Source: CAYLLN01 sp036496265
GTDB lineage: Bacteria; Planctomycetota; Planctomycetia; Pirellulales; Pirellulaceae
DNA length: 37,682 bases
Direction: 5' to 3'
NCBI GenBank assembly: GCA_036496265.1
Contig: DASXLL010000087.1
Coordinates: 1-37,682, forward strand
A program made the position numbers and the translations under genes. Positions 30,343 through 37,682 of this stretch are shown one piece after another. Numbering within the stretch: the first letter of the stretch is position 1; the number at the start of each line of letters is the position of its first letter. A model generated the notes under the pieces. The model saw only the letters and a list, made by a program, of their open reading frames with translations. It had not been told where the DNA came from and did not search any database.

Positions 30343-32139
30343 ATGCTCACGATTCGCAGCCTTGCATTTTGCCTCTCAGCCGCCTGCCTTTTGTCGCTCG
30401 CCGGCACCTCGCACGCCCAACCCGGCGGCTACGGTGACCGTGGGTATGGCGATCGCGGATACGGCGACCGCGGCAGCTATGGTGATCGTGGTAGTTACGG
30501 CGATCGCGGCAGCTATGGAGGTTTCCGCGGCCCCTCCAGCTTTGGCGGCGGCCCGCCCAGCTTTTTCGGCGGCGGATATTCCGGCGGCGGCTTCAACCCC
30601 GCTGACATGGTCCGCCGTGCCGACACGAACAACAACAACACCATCGAGCCCGAAGAATTCCAAAACGGCTGGGGCCGCATGGTCCAGCGAATGGCCGAGC
30701 GCGCCGGAATGAACACCAACCAACCCGTCCGCGTCGATCAACTCATCGCCGCCGTCGATTCTTCCTCCCGCAGCAACTCCAGCAGTTCCACCAGCGGCTC
30801 CGGCTCATCGACCAGCGCGGCGAATCCTCAGTCGTTCTCAACCTCGGCCCAAGTCGCTCTCGTCCCCGGCTTCGACGGCGCTCCCGGCGCCACTGCCGCC
30901 ACATCATCCGGCGCTTCCACCGCCTCAAATTCGAATCTCCCCCTGGAAAAGCGTTTTGACGAACGCGTCCTCGACCGCGCCAAAGAGCGCATGAAAGAGC
31001 GCGATCGCAACAACAACGGCGTCCTCGACGGACAAGAACTCGCCGATTACCGCGGCGATCCGCCCATCATGACCAACGACACCAACAAAGACGGCGTCAT
31101 CAGCCTCGAAGAGCTCGCCGTCCGCTATCAATCTCGCTACGGCAGCAGCAGTGGTGGTCCTGGCGGCCCCGGATTTCCGCCGTTTGGAATGGGTGGTCCC
31201 GGCGGACCACCCGGCTATTCCAGTTATTCGTCCGGCAATTCCCCGAGCAGTTCATCAAGCTATCGTTCCTCTTCACCGCCGCCATCCTCCAGCACCTCGT
31301 CAACTAGCTCCTCATCCTCCTCCAACGACCGCTACAAAGAATTCGCTCAAAGCATCATCGCCCGCAACGATCGCAACGGCAGCGGCAAGCTCGAAAAAGA
31401 CGAGTGGGCCGGCCTCCGTAACGGCGGCGAAGGCACCGACACCAACAAAGACAACGTCATCACCGTCGATGAGCTCGCCGCCAGCATGGCCGCTCGCATG
31501 AGCGAAGGCGGCGGCTTCCGCGGACCACCCGGCTTCGGCGGCGGGCCGCCCGGTTTTGGTGATCGCGGACCAGGCGGCGACCGAGGCTATGGCGATCGTG
31601 GCAGCGACCGAGACCGCGGCGGCGACCGAGACCGTGGCGGTTACGGCGACCGCGGATCGAGCAGCGACAAGGACATGAAGAAGGACTACAAGAACGAATC
31701 CGGTGGTTACGGTGATCGCGGCCCCGGCGGCTCCAGCAGCTACGGTGATCGCGGCAGTTATGGTGACCGGGGAAGCTCAAGTGATCGCGGCTCCAGCCGC
31801 AGCAGCTATAGCAGTTCTCGCGACCGCGGCAGCGACTCCAGCCGCGGCAGCAGCAGCTCTTCCCGCACCTCAAGCGACGGCTCTGGCTCCGGTTCGTCAT
31901 CCTCCGATCCCGCCGCCCCCAAAACCAGCTACCGCGTAACGACTGCCAGCGAGCTATTGCCCAAAGGTCTCGACTCCTGGTTCACGCGTAGCGACACCGA
32001 CGGCGACGGCCAGGTTTCGATGGCCGAATACGCCGCCAAGTGGGACGCCGACGTCGCTAAGAAATTCCAAGGACTCGACGCCAACGGCGACGGCTTCATC
32101 TCCGCTGATGAAGCTCTCCGCGCCGGCCCCAAGCGTTAA
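30343..32139 (+). CDS. Secreted EF-hand protein with GYGDRG repeats
   Basis: 598 residues. A signal peptide (LAFCLSAACLLSLAGTSHA, cleaved before Q) is followed by Gly/Tyr/Asp/Arg repeats (GYGDRG, GSYGDRG). Seven EF-hand loops can be seen at about residues 93, 221, 246, 342, 366, 550 and 577, for example DRNNNGVLDGQE, DTNKDGVISLEE and DANGDGFISADE. Between them are long Ser-rich linkers and a second block of GDRG repeats at about 405-500. It should bind calcium outside the cytoplasm. The low-complexity parts suggest a flexible, possibly phase-forming or surface-matrix protein (inference). No enzymatic domain is visible. Confidence 0.88.
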   Translation: MLTIRSLAFCLSAACLLSLAGTSHAQPGGYGDRGYGDRGYGDRGSYGDRGSYGDRGSYGGFRGPSSFGGGPPSFFGGGYSGGGFNPADMVRRADTNNNNTIEPEEFQNGWGRMVQRMAERAGMNTNQPVRVDQLIAAVDSSSRSNSSSSTSGSGSSTSAANPQSFSTSAQVALVPGFDGAPGATAATSSGASTASNSNLPLEKRFDERVLDRAKERMKERDRNNNGVLDGQELADYRGDPPIMTNDTNKDGVISLEELAVRYQSRYGSSSGGPGGPGFPPFGMGGPGGPPGYSSYSSGNSPSSSSSYRSSSPPPSSSTSSTSSSSSSNDRYKEFAQSIIARNDRNGSGKLEKDEWAGLRNGGEGTDTNKDNVITVDELAASMAARMSEGGGFRGPPGFGGGPPGFGDRGPGGDRGYGDRGSDRDRGGDRDRGGYGDRGSSSDKDMKKDYKNESGGYGDRGPGGSSSYGDRGSYGDRGSSSDRGSSRSSYSSSRDRGSDSSRGSSSSSRTSSDGSGSGSSSSDPAAPKTSYRVTTASELLPKGLDSWFTRSDTDGDGQVSMAEYAAKWDADVAKKFQGLDANGDGFISADEALRAGPKR

Positions 32140-32304
32140 AAATCGCTTCCAATCTGCACTTAGATTAAGACAGCATTAAAGCCGGTGCCTTGCTCCTTTC
32201 CCCTCGCCATCGCACAAGCTACGATAAAACATCGGCGCTTGGGGAAGTGCCGGTAACCCGGCCATTAATCCAGTGCTGAAACACCGTTCGGGAGCCGCCG
32301 GCGT

Positions 32305-33729
32305 ATGTACCGAGCGCGCTGCTTACTTGGATGTCTGCTGCTTTACAGCCGAGCGCACCTCGCGCTGCTACTGGCATTTGTTCTGACATCCCCCGCCCTC
32401 GCCCAAGACGCCCCAACGACCGCTAACCCCCGCGACTTCGGCCTCGATCTCGCCCCCGGCATCATCGCTCCCGGCGAAAACCAGGCCGTCACCACGACCG
32501 ACGACGATAGCCAGCCGGTCGTCGGTCGCATTCACGTCCGCGTCGGCGCCGGCGCCATCATCCTGCTCCCCAACGGCGAGTTAGTCGCCCGTCGCGAAGG
32601 CCAATTCACTCCCACCGATCGCAAATTCGAGCCGCTCGACAAAGACAAGTTCGCTGCCCGCCTCGCCGCCGAGTTTCCCGGCTTCAAAACCAAGACCAGC
32701 AACCACTACATCTACGTCTATGACAGCAGCGACGAGTTTCAGTTCGGCACCGGCCGCATCCTGGAAACGATGCTTCCTGGCGTCAAAAACTGGGCCGACG
32801 GCTGCCACATCGACGTCAAAAATCCGTCGCTGCCGCTCGTTGTCGTCATGTTCCGCTCGGAAAACCAGTTCCAGAAGTATCGCCGCATGCCGCCCGGCGT
32901 CGTGGCCTACTACGACCCCGTCTCGAATCGCGTGTTCGTCTATGAGCAATCGCGGCTGGCTCAAGTCCGGCCCGATCTCGCTCTCGGTCAGGCCATCTCA
33001 ACCATCGCGCACGAAGGCGTTCACCAAATCCTGCACAACATCGGCGTCCAGCAGCGCCTCAGCGTCTGGCCCATGTGGCTCAGCGAAGGACTCGCCGAAT
33101 TTTTCGCCCCGACCACCATGGGCGCGAAGCTGAAGTGGAAAGGCGCGGGCCAAATCAACGACCTGCGGATGTATGAGCTGGAGCAATATGTCCGCGGCAA
33201 TTCCGCCGCCGATAACAACGGCGAGCTCGTCGAGCACACCGTCCTCGCCGGCCGCCTCACTTCCACTGGCTATGCCGCCGCCTGGGCCCTCATTCATTAC
33301 CTCAATAAATACAAACGCCCTGAGCTGCTGAGCCTCGTCCGCGAATCCAGTCAAATCGGCCCCCTCACCGGCGCGACCGACATCACCGCCCTCGGCGTCG
33401 TCCGCGAAAATCGCGACGCTTTCGTGGCCAAGATTGGCGACAACTTCAAAGACCTCGAATCACGCCTGATTGCACACCTCAAAAAGCAGCCCTACACCGA
33501 TCCCTTCCTCGACGCTCCGCATTTCGTCGCTACTTTCGTATCCAGCTCCGGCCGCAAGTCCCAAAAAACTGCCAACACCTTTCACTCGCTCCCGCTTGCC
33601 TCCAAGTGGGTTGGCGACATGCGCGAGAAGCTCCCGGACACCGACCGCCCCTCCGCGCAAGCTACCATCCGCCAATTCCCCAACCGCCCCCAAGCCGACG
33701 CCTTCGCCCGTCAATTCCTGGCGCAATAG
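32305..33729 (+). CDS. Secreted DUF1570 putative metallopeptidase
   Basis: 474 residues with a signal peptide (HLALLLAFVLTSPALAQ). The HEGVH motif at 236-240 and the following SEGLAEFF (E261) give the HExxH...E gluzincin-like arrangement of the DUF1570 family, so it may be a zinc peptidase in the periplasm or cell exterior. Around it are the family's YVYDSSDEFQF, FRSENQFQKY and YDPVSNRVFVYE segments. The last 90 residues have no known motif. The upstream 165 bases have a small GCCGG/CCGGC hairpin but no clear leader element. Function in the cell is unknown. Confidence 0.85.
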   Translation: MYRARCLLGCLLLYSRAHLALLLAFVLTSPALAQDAPTTANPRDFGLDLAPGIIAPGENQAVTTTDDDSQPVVGRIHVRVGAGAIILLPNGELVARREGQFTPTDRKFEPLDKDKFAARLAAEFPGFKTKTSNHYIYVYDSSDEFQFGTGRILETMLPGVKNWADGCHIDVKNPSLPLVVVMFRSENQFQKYRRMPPGVVAYYDPVSNRVFVYEQSRLAQVRPDLALGQAISTIAHEGVHQILHNIGVQQRLSVWPMWLSEGLAEFFAPTTMGAKLKWKGAGQINDLRMYELEQYVRGNSAADNNGELVEHTVLAGRLTSTGYAAAWALIHYLNKYKRPELLSLVRESSQIGPLTGATDITALGVVRENRDAFVAKIGDNFKDLESRLIAHLKKQPYTDPFLDAPHFVATFVSSSGRKSQKTANTFHSLPLASKWVGDMREKLPDTDRPSAQATIRQFPNRPQADAFARQFLAQ

Positions 33730-33757
33730 TCCTTTTGCCGAATCTTGCCATCCAGTC

Positions 33758-33823
33758 CTGCTCGTTCTCTTTCTCTTAATCTTACTCCTCTTCCTACTCC
33801 TCCTCTTGCTCTTTCTCTTACTC
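33758..33823. repeat. Hexanucleotide (period-6) pyrimidine-rich array, 11 units
   Basis: Eleven hexamers ending in TC (10 in phase as YTNNTC/GTTCTC types, one CTCTTC), the same length and consensus as the array at 18273-18338. It begins 28 nt after the DUF1570 stop. The reading of this region as Leu-rich peptide is not coding. Confidence 0.9.
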
Positions 33824-33916
33824 CCCGGCGCAGCCTGTGCTAAAATCCCAGTTGCGTCTCTATCGCTCCGGCGCTCTCGGATGCCTCAACCATCAAACTC
33901 CAGGATTCTTCGCCTC

Positions 33917-34876
33917 ATGCCGCGCCGCCCCCCCAAAGCCTTCACCCTCGTTGAGCTGCTCGTCGTCATTGCCATCATCGGCGTCCTCGTCTCGCTGCTC
34001 CTCCCCGCCGTTCAGGCCGCCCGCGAGTCCTCCCGCCGCATGAGCTGCCAAAACAACCTCAAGCAGTTTGGCCTCGCGCTGATGAACTATCACGACACCT
34101 ACCAACGCATGCCGCCGGCATATTGGAAGTACATTTCCACCGCGGGTGGCACTTTCGGTTCGCCTGGCTGGGGCTGGGGAGCGATCCTACTCCCGCGTAT
34201 GGAACAAAAAAACCTGTTCGACACGTTAGGAATCGAATCGTCGGCGCTCCTCGATAGTTCGGCCGCGACGAAAATCCCCTCCCAAACGCCGCTAAAGATT
34301 TTTCGCTGCCCCAGCGATACAGGCCCAAAGCAAAATGCCGTTCGATATGGATATGGCACTTCGAACTATGTCGCCATATTTGGCGCATTATACGACCAGA
34401 CGTCAATCGGCGGCCTTGCCGCCGCCAGCGTGCCTAATGCCGGCACGGGCATGTTCAGCGTCAATAGCGGCGTTCGTCTGGCCGAAGTGACCGACGGCAC
34501 GTCGAACACAGCCACGATTGCCGAAATGTGCTATGGCCCCAACGGCGTAGCCGATGCCACGACTGGCGGCAAGCATGTTTACAACGGGGCGATTTGGGCT
34601 GGCGTGCCGTTTGAACCAAACCCGACTCCCCCGCTTAAAATGGGTTCCGACGTTTCCAACATGCTCTCCCTCTGCGGTTTTGCCGCCGGCTCGAATGTCC
34701 AATTCCGCAAGCCCAATACCGGCTCGTCGAGCAACGCGATTTCCAGCGTCCACCCCAACGGCTCTCAATACTCCATCTGCGACGGCTCCGTCAAATGGGT
34801 CAACACCAACGCCGACGGCAAGCTCCTGGACTACATCGCCGACCGCGCCGACGGCGGCACTGTCGTCTGGGAATAA
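33917..34876 (+). CDS. DUF1559 prepilin-like protein
   Basis: 319 residues from ATG at 33917; an ATG at 33881 is a possible alternative. The N-terminus PPKAFTLVELLVVIAIIGVL has the type IV prepilin cleavage region (F-T-L-x-E after the cleavage site) and a hydrophobic helix, then PAVQAARESSRRMSCQNNLKQFGLALMNYHDTY, the planctomycete DUF1559 hallmark. Near the C-terminus is the usual SSVHPNGSQYSICDGSVKW motif. These proteins are exported by a type II or type IV pilus-like system; large paralogous families occur in Planctomycetes. The pilin-like fold is expected to be at the cell envelope. The role is unknown. Confidence 0.93.
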   Translation: MPRRPPKAFTLVELLVVIAIIGVLVSLLLPAVQAARESSRRMSCQNNLKQFGLALMNYHDTYQRMPPAYWKYISTAGGTFGSPGWGWGAILLPRMEQKNLFDTLGIESSALLDSSAATKIPSQTPLKIFRCPSDTGPKQNAVRYGYGTSNYVAIFGALYDQTSIGGLAAASVPNAGTGMFSVNSGVRLAEVTDGTSNTATIAEMCYGPNGVADATTGGKHVYNGAIWAGVPFEPNPTPPLKMGSDVSNMLSLCGFAAGSNVQFRKPNTGSSSNAISSVHPNGSQYSICDGSVKWVNTNADGKLLDYIADRADGGTVVWE

Positions 34877-34884
34877 CCGTAGGA

Positions 34885-34901
34885 GGCACACTCCGTGCGC
34901 C
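34885..34901. repeat. Short palindrome GGCACAC-TCC-GTGCGCC
   Basis: Arms of 7 with one mismatch and a 3-nt loop; near-copy of 19075-19091 with matching flanks. It starts 8 nt after the DUF1559 stop. Confidence 0.8.
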
Positions 34902-34964
34902 GTCACGGTGGACAACGCGCTGCCGGGGTTGTCAAATCGAGGCCTCGATCGCTGCCTAACTCAC

Positions 34965-34999
34965 CTTCATCATTCATCCTTCATAATTCATCATTCCCG
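34965..34999. repeat. Heptanucleotide array (TTCATC type) abutting a start codon
   Basis: Five in-phase heptamers (CTTCATC, ATTCATC, CTTCATA, ATTCATC, ATTCCCG) end one base before the lipoprotein ATG, so they replace a normal ribosome binding site region. Confidence 0.9.
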
Positions 35000-35000
35000 A

Positions 35001-35411
35001 ATGCGGCTTCTCCTCCTTGCACTTTCCATCTTCGTCATCACCGGCTGCGGCGGGAGCGGCCCCAAAACGGCCCGCGTCTCGGGCACCGTCACGATGAGCG
35101 GCAAGCCGCTTGCCAAAGTCGGCGTCACGTTTCTCCCCACGAAAAAAGGCCCCGCCGCAACCGGCGTTACGAATGACAATGGTGAGTTCACGCTCACCAC
35201 CACCCGCAAAGGCGATGGCGCCGTCCTTGGCAAACATAAGGTAACCGTCGGCATCGCCGAAGAAGGCCAAAAAGGCCCCGCCATAGCTGAAATCTATGCC
35301 AGCCCCCACACCACCAAGCTGACCGCCGAAGTTCAATCCGGCAAAACGAACGTCTTCACCTTCGACGTCGAGCCCGAAGCCCCCGCCCCGCCCAAAAAAG
35401 GTAGGAAGTAG
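35001..35411 (+). CDS. Small lipoprotein with carboxypeptidase-regulatory-like fold
   Basis: 136 residues from ATG at 35001. A lipobox VITGC (C16) follows a hydrophobic signal (MRLLLLALSIFVI). The mature part has VSGTVTMSGKPLAKVGVTFLP and NGEFTLTT strands with GKHKVTV, a beta-sandwich of the carboxypeptidase regulatory or transthyretin-like type, and a Pro/Lys tail. It is probably anchored at an envelope membrane. It follows the DUF1559 gene by 124 nt on the same strand, an association common in planctomycetes. No ribosome binding site is visible because of the heptamer array. Confidence 0.85.
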   Translation: MRLLLLALSIFVITGCGGSGPKTARVSGTVTMSGKPLAKVGVTFLPTKKGPAATGVTNDNGEFTLTTTRKGDGAVLGKHKVTVGIAEEGQKGPAIAEIYASPHTTKLTAEVQSGKTNVFTFDVEPEAPAPPKKGRK

Positions 35412-35428
35412 GGTGGGCTGTGCCCACC
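35412..35428. repeat. Short palindrome GGTGGGC-TGT-GCCCACC
   Basis: Perfect arms of 7 with a 3-nt loop, starting right after the lipoprotein stop and ending 49 nt before the ldhA start. The loop size and arm length match the GGCACAC element. Confidence 0.8.
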
Positions 35429-35477
35429 ATTGGTCATTCGCCCAATTGAAGTCTTCCTCATAACGGACCATCCTCCC

Positions 35478-36491
35478 GTGCGCGTCGCCGTCTTCAGCGC
35501 CAAATCCTACGACCGCCAATTCCTCGAGCCGGCGGCAAAGGAAGCTGGCCACGAGCTCGTCTTCCTTGACGCCCGCCTCACTCCCGAAACGGCCCCCCTG
35601 GCCCGCGGCTTTCCCGCCATCTGCTCGTTCGTCAACGATTTTTTAGCCGCAGACATCCTCAAGACGCTTGCCGACTCCGGCGTGAAGTTCATCGCCCTCC
35701 GCTGTGCCGGCTATAACCAGGTCGATCTCAACGCCTGCCACAATCTCGGCCTCCGCGTCGCCCGCGTCCCCGCTTACTCGCCGCATGCCGTCGCCGAGCA
35801 CGCCGTCGGCCTGATGCTGGCCCTCAATCGCAAATATCACAAAGCCTTCAATCGCGTCCGCGAAAGCAATTTCGCCATCGACGGCCTCGTGGGTTTCGAC
35901 ATGTTCGGGCGCACCGTCGGCGTCATCGGCACTGGCAAGATCGGCGCGATCGCCGCCACCATTCTCGCCGGCTTCGGCTGTCAACTGCTCTTCCACGACG
36001 TCTATCAAAACCCCGATTGCACCAAAATCGGCCGCTATGTCTCGCTCGAAGAACTGCTTGCCGCCTCCGACATCATCACTCTCCATTGCCCGCTCTCGCT
36101 CCAGACCTACCACATGATCGGCCGCGCCGCGATCGAGCGGATGAAGCCCGGCGTCATGCTCGTCAACACGAGTCGCGGCGCGCTCATCGACACCCCCGCC
36201 GTCATCGACGGCCTCAAAAGCGGCCGCATTGGCTACCTCGGTCTCGACGTCTATGAAGAAGAAGCCGAACTCTTTTTCGAAGACCACTCGGACCACGTCA
36301 TTCAAGACGACGTCTTCATGCGTCTCGCCACCTTCCCCAACGTCCTCATCACCGCCCACCAGGCCTTCTTCACCGCCACCGCCCTCGAACAAATCGCCCG
36401 CACCACCATGGCCAATCTCATCGCCTTCGAACGCGGCGAACCGACGCCCAACGAGCTACAGCCACCTGGGGCAATTTCCATAGTAAAATGA
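35478..36491 (+). CDS. ldhA: D-lactate dehydrogenase (fermentative type)
   Basis: 337 residues from a GTG at 35478 (reading VRVAVFSAKSYDRQF); the longer frame from 35430 adds residues that the family lacks. The NAD-binding region GVIGTGKIG and the catalytic residues of the D-2-hydroxyacid dehydrogenase family are visible: Arg in NTSRGALID, Glu in YEEEAELFFED and His in LITAHQAF. The RCAGYNQVDL segment near residue 75 is also typical. It reduces pyruvate to D-lactate with NADH, in the cytoplasm. It is close to E. coli-type LdhA in length and motif order. It stands alone downstream of the lipoprotein gene. Confidence 0.92.
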   Translation: MRVAVFSAKSYDRQFLEPAAKEAGHELVFLDARLTPETAPLARGFPAICSFVNDFLAADILKTLADSGVKFIALRCAGYNQVDLNACHNLGLRVARVPAYSPHAVAEHAVGLMLALNRKYHKAFNRVRESNFAIDGLVGFDMFGRTVGVIGTGKIGAIAATILAGFGCQLLFHDVYQNPDCTKIGRYVSLEELLAASDIITLHCPLSLQTYHMIGRAAIERMKPGVMLVNTSRGALIDTPAVIDGLKSGRIGYLGLDVYEEEAELFFEDHSDHVIQDDVFMRLATFPNVLITAHQAFFTATALEQIARTTMANLIAFERGEPTPNELQPPGAISIVK

Positions 36492-36545
36492 ATGATAGAA
36501 TAGCGCAGCAGGAATCTAACCCACTGTCCCCCCGAGGTCGATACT

Positions 36546-36794
36546 GTGGCTAACACAATCGTTGTAAAGGGACGGCTGATCAATCCGACAACCGTTGAGT
36601 TGGAATCCCCAGTGGAAATTCCAACGGGCGATGCGCGGGTCGATGTTTTATTGCCTGCTCGCGACCTAAGCTATGAGGCTCGATCGCAAAAAGCCAAGGA
36701 GCTTATTAAGCATTTGATGTCGCTGCCGCCGGGGCGACGGACGATAGAGGATATTGACCGTCAGATCCAAGAAGAACGCGACAGTTGGGAGTAA
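36546..36794 (+). CDS. Antitoxin-like protein paired with a PIN-domain toxin
   Basis: 82 residues from GTG at 36546, with GAGG 10 nt upstream. The N-terminal half looks like a small beta element (IVVKGRLINPTTVELESPVEI), the rest is helical (SQKAKELIKHLMSLPPGRRTIEDIDRQIQEERDSWE). An N-terminal strand followed by a helix that clasps the toxin is common for VapB-like antitoxins, but I cannot name the subfamily. The gene ends 13 nt before the toxin start. The stop lies in a tandem 10-bp duplication. Confidence 0.7.
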   Translation: MANTIVVKGRLINPTTVELESPVEIPTGDARVDVLLPARDLSYEARSQKAKELIKHLMSLPPGRRTIEDIDRQIQEERDSWE

Positions 36795-36804
36795 TTGGGA
36801 GTAA
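36785..36804. repeat. Perfect 10-bp tandem duplication at antitoxin stop
   Basis: TTGGGAGTAA occurs twice (36785-36794, 36795-36804). The first includes the stop codon; the second supplies a GGGAG upstream of the toxin GTG. Confidence 0.92.
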
Positions 36805-36807
36805 TCT

Positions 36808-37209
36808 GTGCGTTTGTATTTGGATTCCAACGCAATCATCATTGCATATGAGGGGCCGCCACCAGTCCAACAAACCGTCATTGAACGCATTATCGAGGCT
36901 TGTGTTTTGCCAGACGGGCTTGTTTTAACTTCCTTGCTTACGCGAATGGAATGCCGCGTTAAGCCGCTTCGACAACAGGACTTCCGGCTGCTGGCCAATT
37001 ACGACTTCATGTTCGGACAATTTGGAGTGCATGTCATCGATATATCGGCTGAAATCGTTGAACGAGCTACACAACTGCGTGCGGATCACCGTTTCCGCAC
37101 ACCCGATGCGATTCATCTTGCTACCGCCATCGAGTCTGATGTTGATGTTTTTCTAACTCGGGACAAAGCCTTGGCAAAATGTCCCGGCCTCAATATTGAA
37201 CTCATCTAA
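36808..37209 (+). CDS. PIN-domain toxin (VapC type)
   Basis: 133 residues from GTG at 36808, with the second GGGAG of the tandem duplication 6 nt upstream. All four acidic residues of a PIN nuclease are visible: D6 (LYLDSNAI), E48 (TRMECRV), D100 (RTPDAIHLATA) and D119 (TRDK). PIN toxins cut RNA using Mg2+ or Mn2+ and are held by the cognate antitoxin. With its small upstream partner it forms a type II toxin-antitoxin operon, probably autoregulated. It looks complete and active. Confidence 0.9.
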   Translation: MRLYLDSNAIIIAYEGPPPVQQTVIERIIEACVLPDGLVLTSLLTRMECRVKPLRQQDFRLLANYDFMFGQFGVHVIDISAEIVERATQLRADHRFRTPDAIHLATAIESDVDVFLTRDKALAKCPGLNIELI

Positions 37210-37270
37210 TCGTTGGTTACTGTCAACATAGGCCAACTCTGAATCCGAGAGTTTTGGATTGCTACGCCAA

Positions 37271-37682
37271 ATGTCCTCATTCGCCAACCTTCGCGTCGCC
37301 GCTCTCGAAAGCCGCAACGCCGTGGAAATGGCCCGCCTGATCGAAAAATTCGGCGGCCGGCCGTTTGTCAGCCCCAGCATGCGCGAGCTTGCGATCCAGG
37401 AAAACCGCGAAGCCGTCGATTTCGCCAATCGCCTGATCACCGGCGAGATCGACATCATGATCTTCCTCACCGGCGTAGGCTTTAAGCACCTTCTCAAAGC
37501 CGTCGAAAAATATGTTCCGCGCGAGCGATTTCTCCACGCCCTCGCCGACATGACGACCATCTGCCGCGGCCCCAAGCCCGTCGCCGCCATGGCCGAAGTC
37601 GGTCTCAAGCCCACCCACCGCGTTCCCGAGCCCAACACCTGGCGCGATTTGCTGGCCATCATCGACGGCGGCATTCCCATCG
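37271..37682 (+). CDS. hemD: Uroporphyrinogen-III synthase, N-terminal part (runs off window)
   Basis: An open frame from ATG at 37271 reaches the window edge (137 codons). The start MSSFANLRVAALESRNAVEMARLIEKFGGRPFVSPSMREL, then FANRLITGEIDIMIFLTGVGFKHLLKAV and ICRGPKPVAAMAEVGLKPTHRVPEPNTWRDLL, fit the HemD fold: two Rossmann-like domains, with a TG-containing motif and a G-x-K/A-AL-like segment. It closes and inverts ring D of hydroxymethylbilane to give uroporphyrinogen III in tetrapyrrole synthesis. In planctomycetes such proteins may be fused to or used as regulators, and the missing C-terminus could show that. 61 nt separate it from the PIN gene. Confidence 0.78.
   Translation, partial: MSSFANLRVAALESRNAVEMARLIEKFGGRPFVSPSMRELAIQENREAVDFANRLITGEIDIMIFLTGVGFKHLLKAVEKYVPRERFLHALADMTTICRGPKPVAAMAEVGLKPTHRVPEPNTWRDLLAIIDGGIPI

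Noticed and set aside
32180..32290. Possible riboswitch before the DUF1570 gene
   Set aside because: GGGGAAGTGCCGGTAACCC resembles part of a cobalamin leader, but the conserved B12-box core is missing and the stems do not close properly.

Overview
The window reads as a chromosomal segment of a planctomycete. The signs are a DUF1559 prepilin-like protein, a DUF1570 secreted protein, small membrane proteins starting with a TIRxLxWLT segment, an ECF sigma factor divergent from a zinc-finger/Ser-Thr-kinase receptor, a BlaI/M56 regulatory pair and Gly/Asp-rich EF-hand secreted proteins. No phage, IS transposase, rRNA or CRISPR array is visible. Both edges cut a gene: srfB-like on the left, hemD-like on the right.

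Region 1 (1-11405) is the most unusual part. A minus-strand cluster of five tightly spaced genes runs from an HC2-zinc-finger receptor kinase (8113-10428), through a kinase-like protein with an altered active site (5356-8109) and a zinc-ribbon membrane protein with hexapeptide repeats (3433-5280), to a SrfC-type P-loop GTPase (835-3402) and a SrfB-type actin-fold ATPase (start 783, running off the window). An ECF sigma factor gene (10773-11405) diverges from it. My inference is a signalling cascade (sigma factor, receptor kinase, kinase-like adaptor) coupled to a SrfB/SrfC NTPase pair, with the zinc-ribbon protein as membrane anchor. SrfABC has no settled biochemical function, so this is the best candidate here for an undescribed system.

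Region 2 (11406-21299) holds tRNA-Arg(CCG), an acyltransferase-3 membrane protein, a small conserved protein, xylulokinase, a small-protein/HNH-nuclease pair, an isochorismatase-fold hydrolase, cardiolipin synthase, a carboxymuconolactone-decarboxylase-type protein and RecQ. Spacers carry heptanucleotide (period 7) and hexanucleotide (period 6) arrays, short palindromes, and a displaced copy of the cls 3' end.

Region 3 (21300-29700) has a TPR plus GT41 O-GlcNAc-transferase-like protein; a BlaI repressor with a readable promoter and two operators; an M56 BlaR1-type protease whose extracellular part looks like a carbohydrate-binding fold; a long-armed palindromic element; a DNRLRE-like/DoxX fusion; and two small TIRxLxWLT membrane proteins, one with an intrinsic-terminator-like hairpin touching its start codon.

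Region 4 (29700-37682) is a 667-base gene-poor stretch with more period-7 DNA, then a secreted EF-hand protein, a DUF1570 putative metallopeptidase, a DUF1559 protein, a small lipoprotein, D-lactate dehydrogenase, an antitoxin/PIN-toxin pair and the start of uroporphyrinogen-III synthase.

Family names come from motif recognition by eye; no database search was run.
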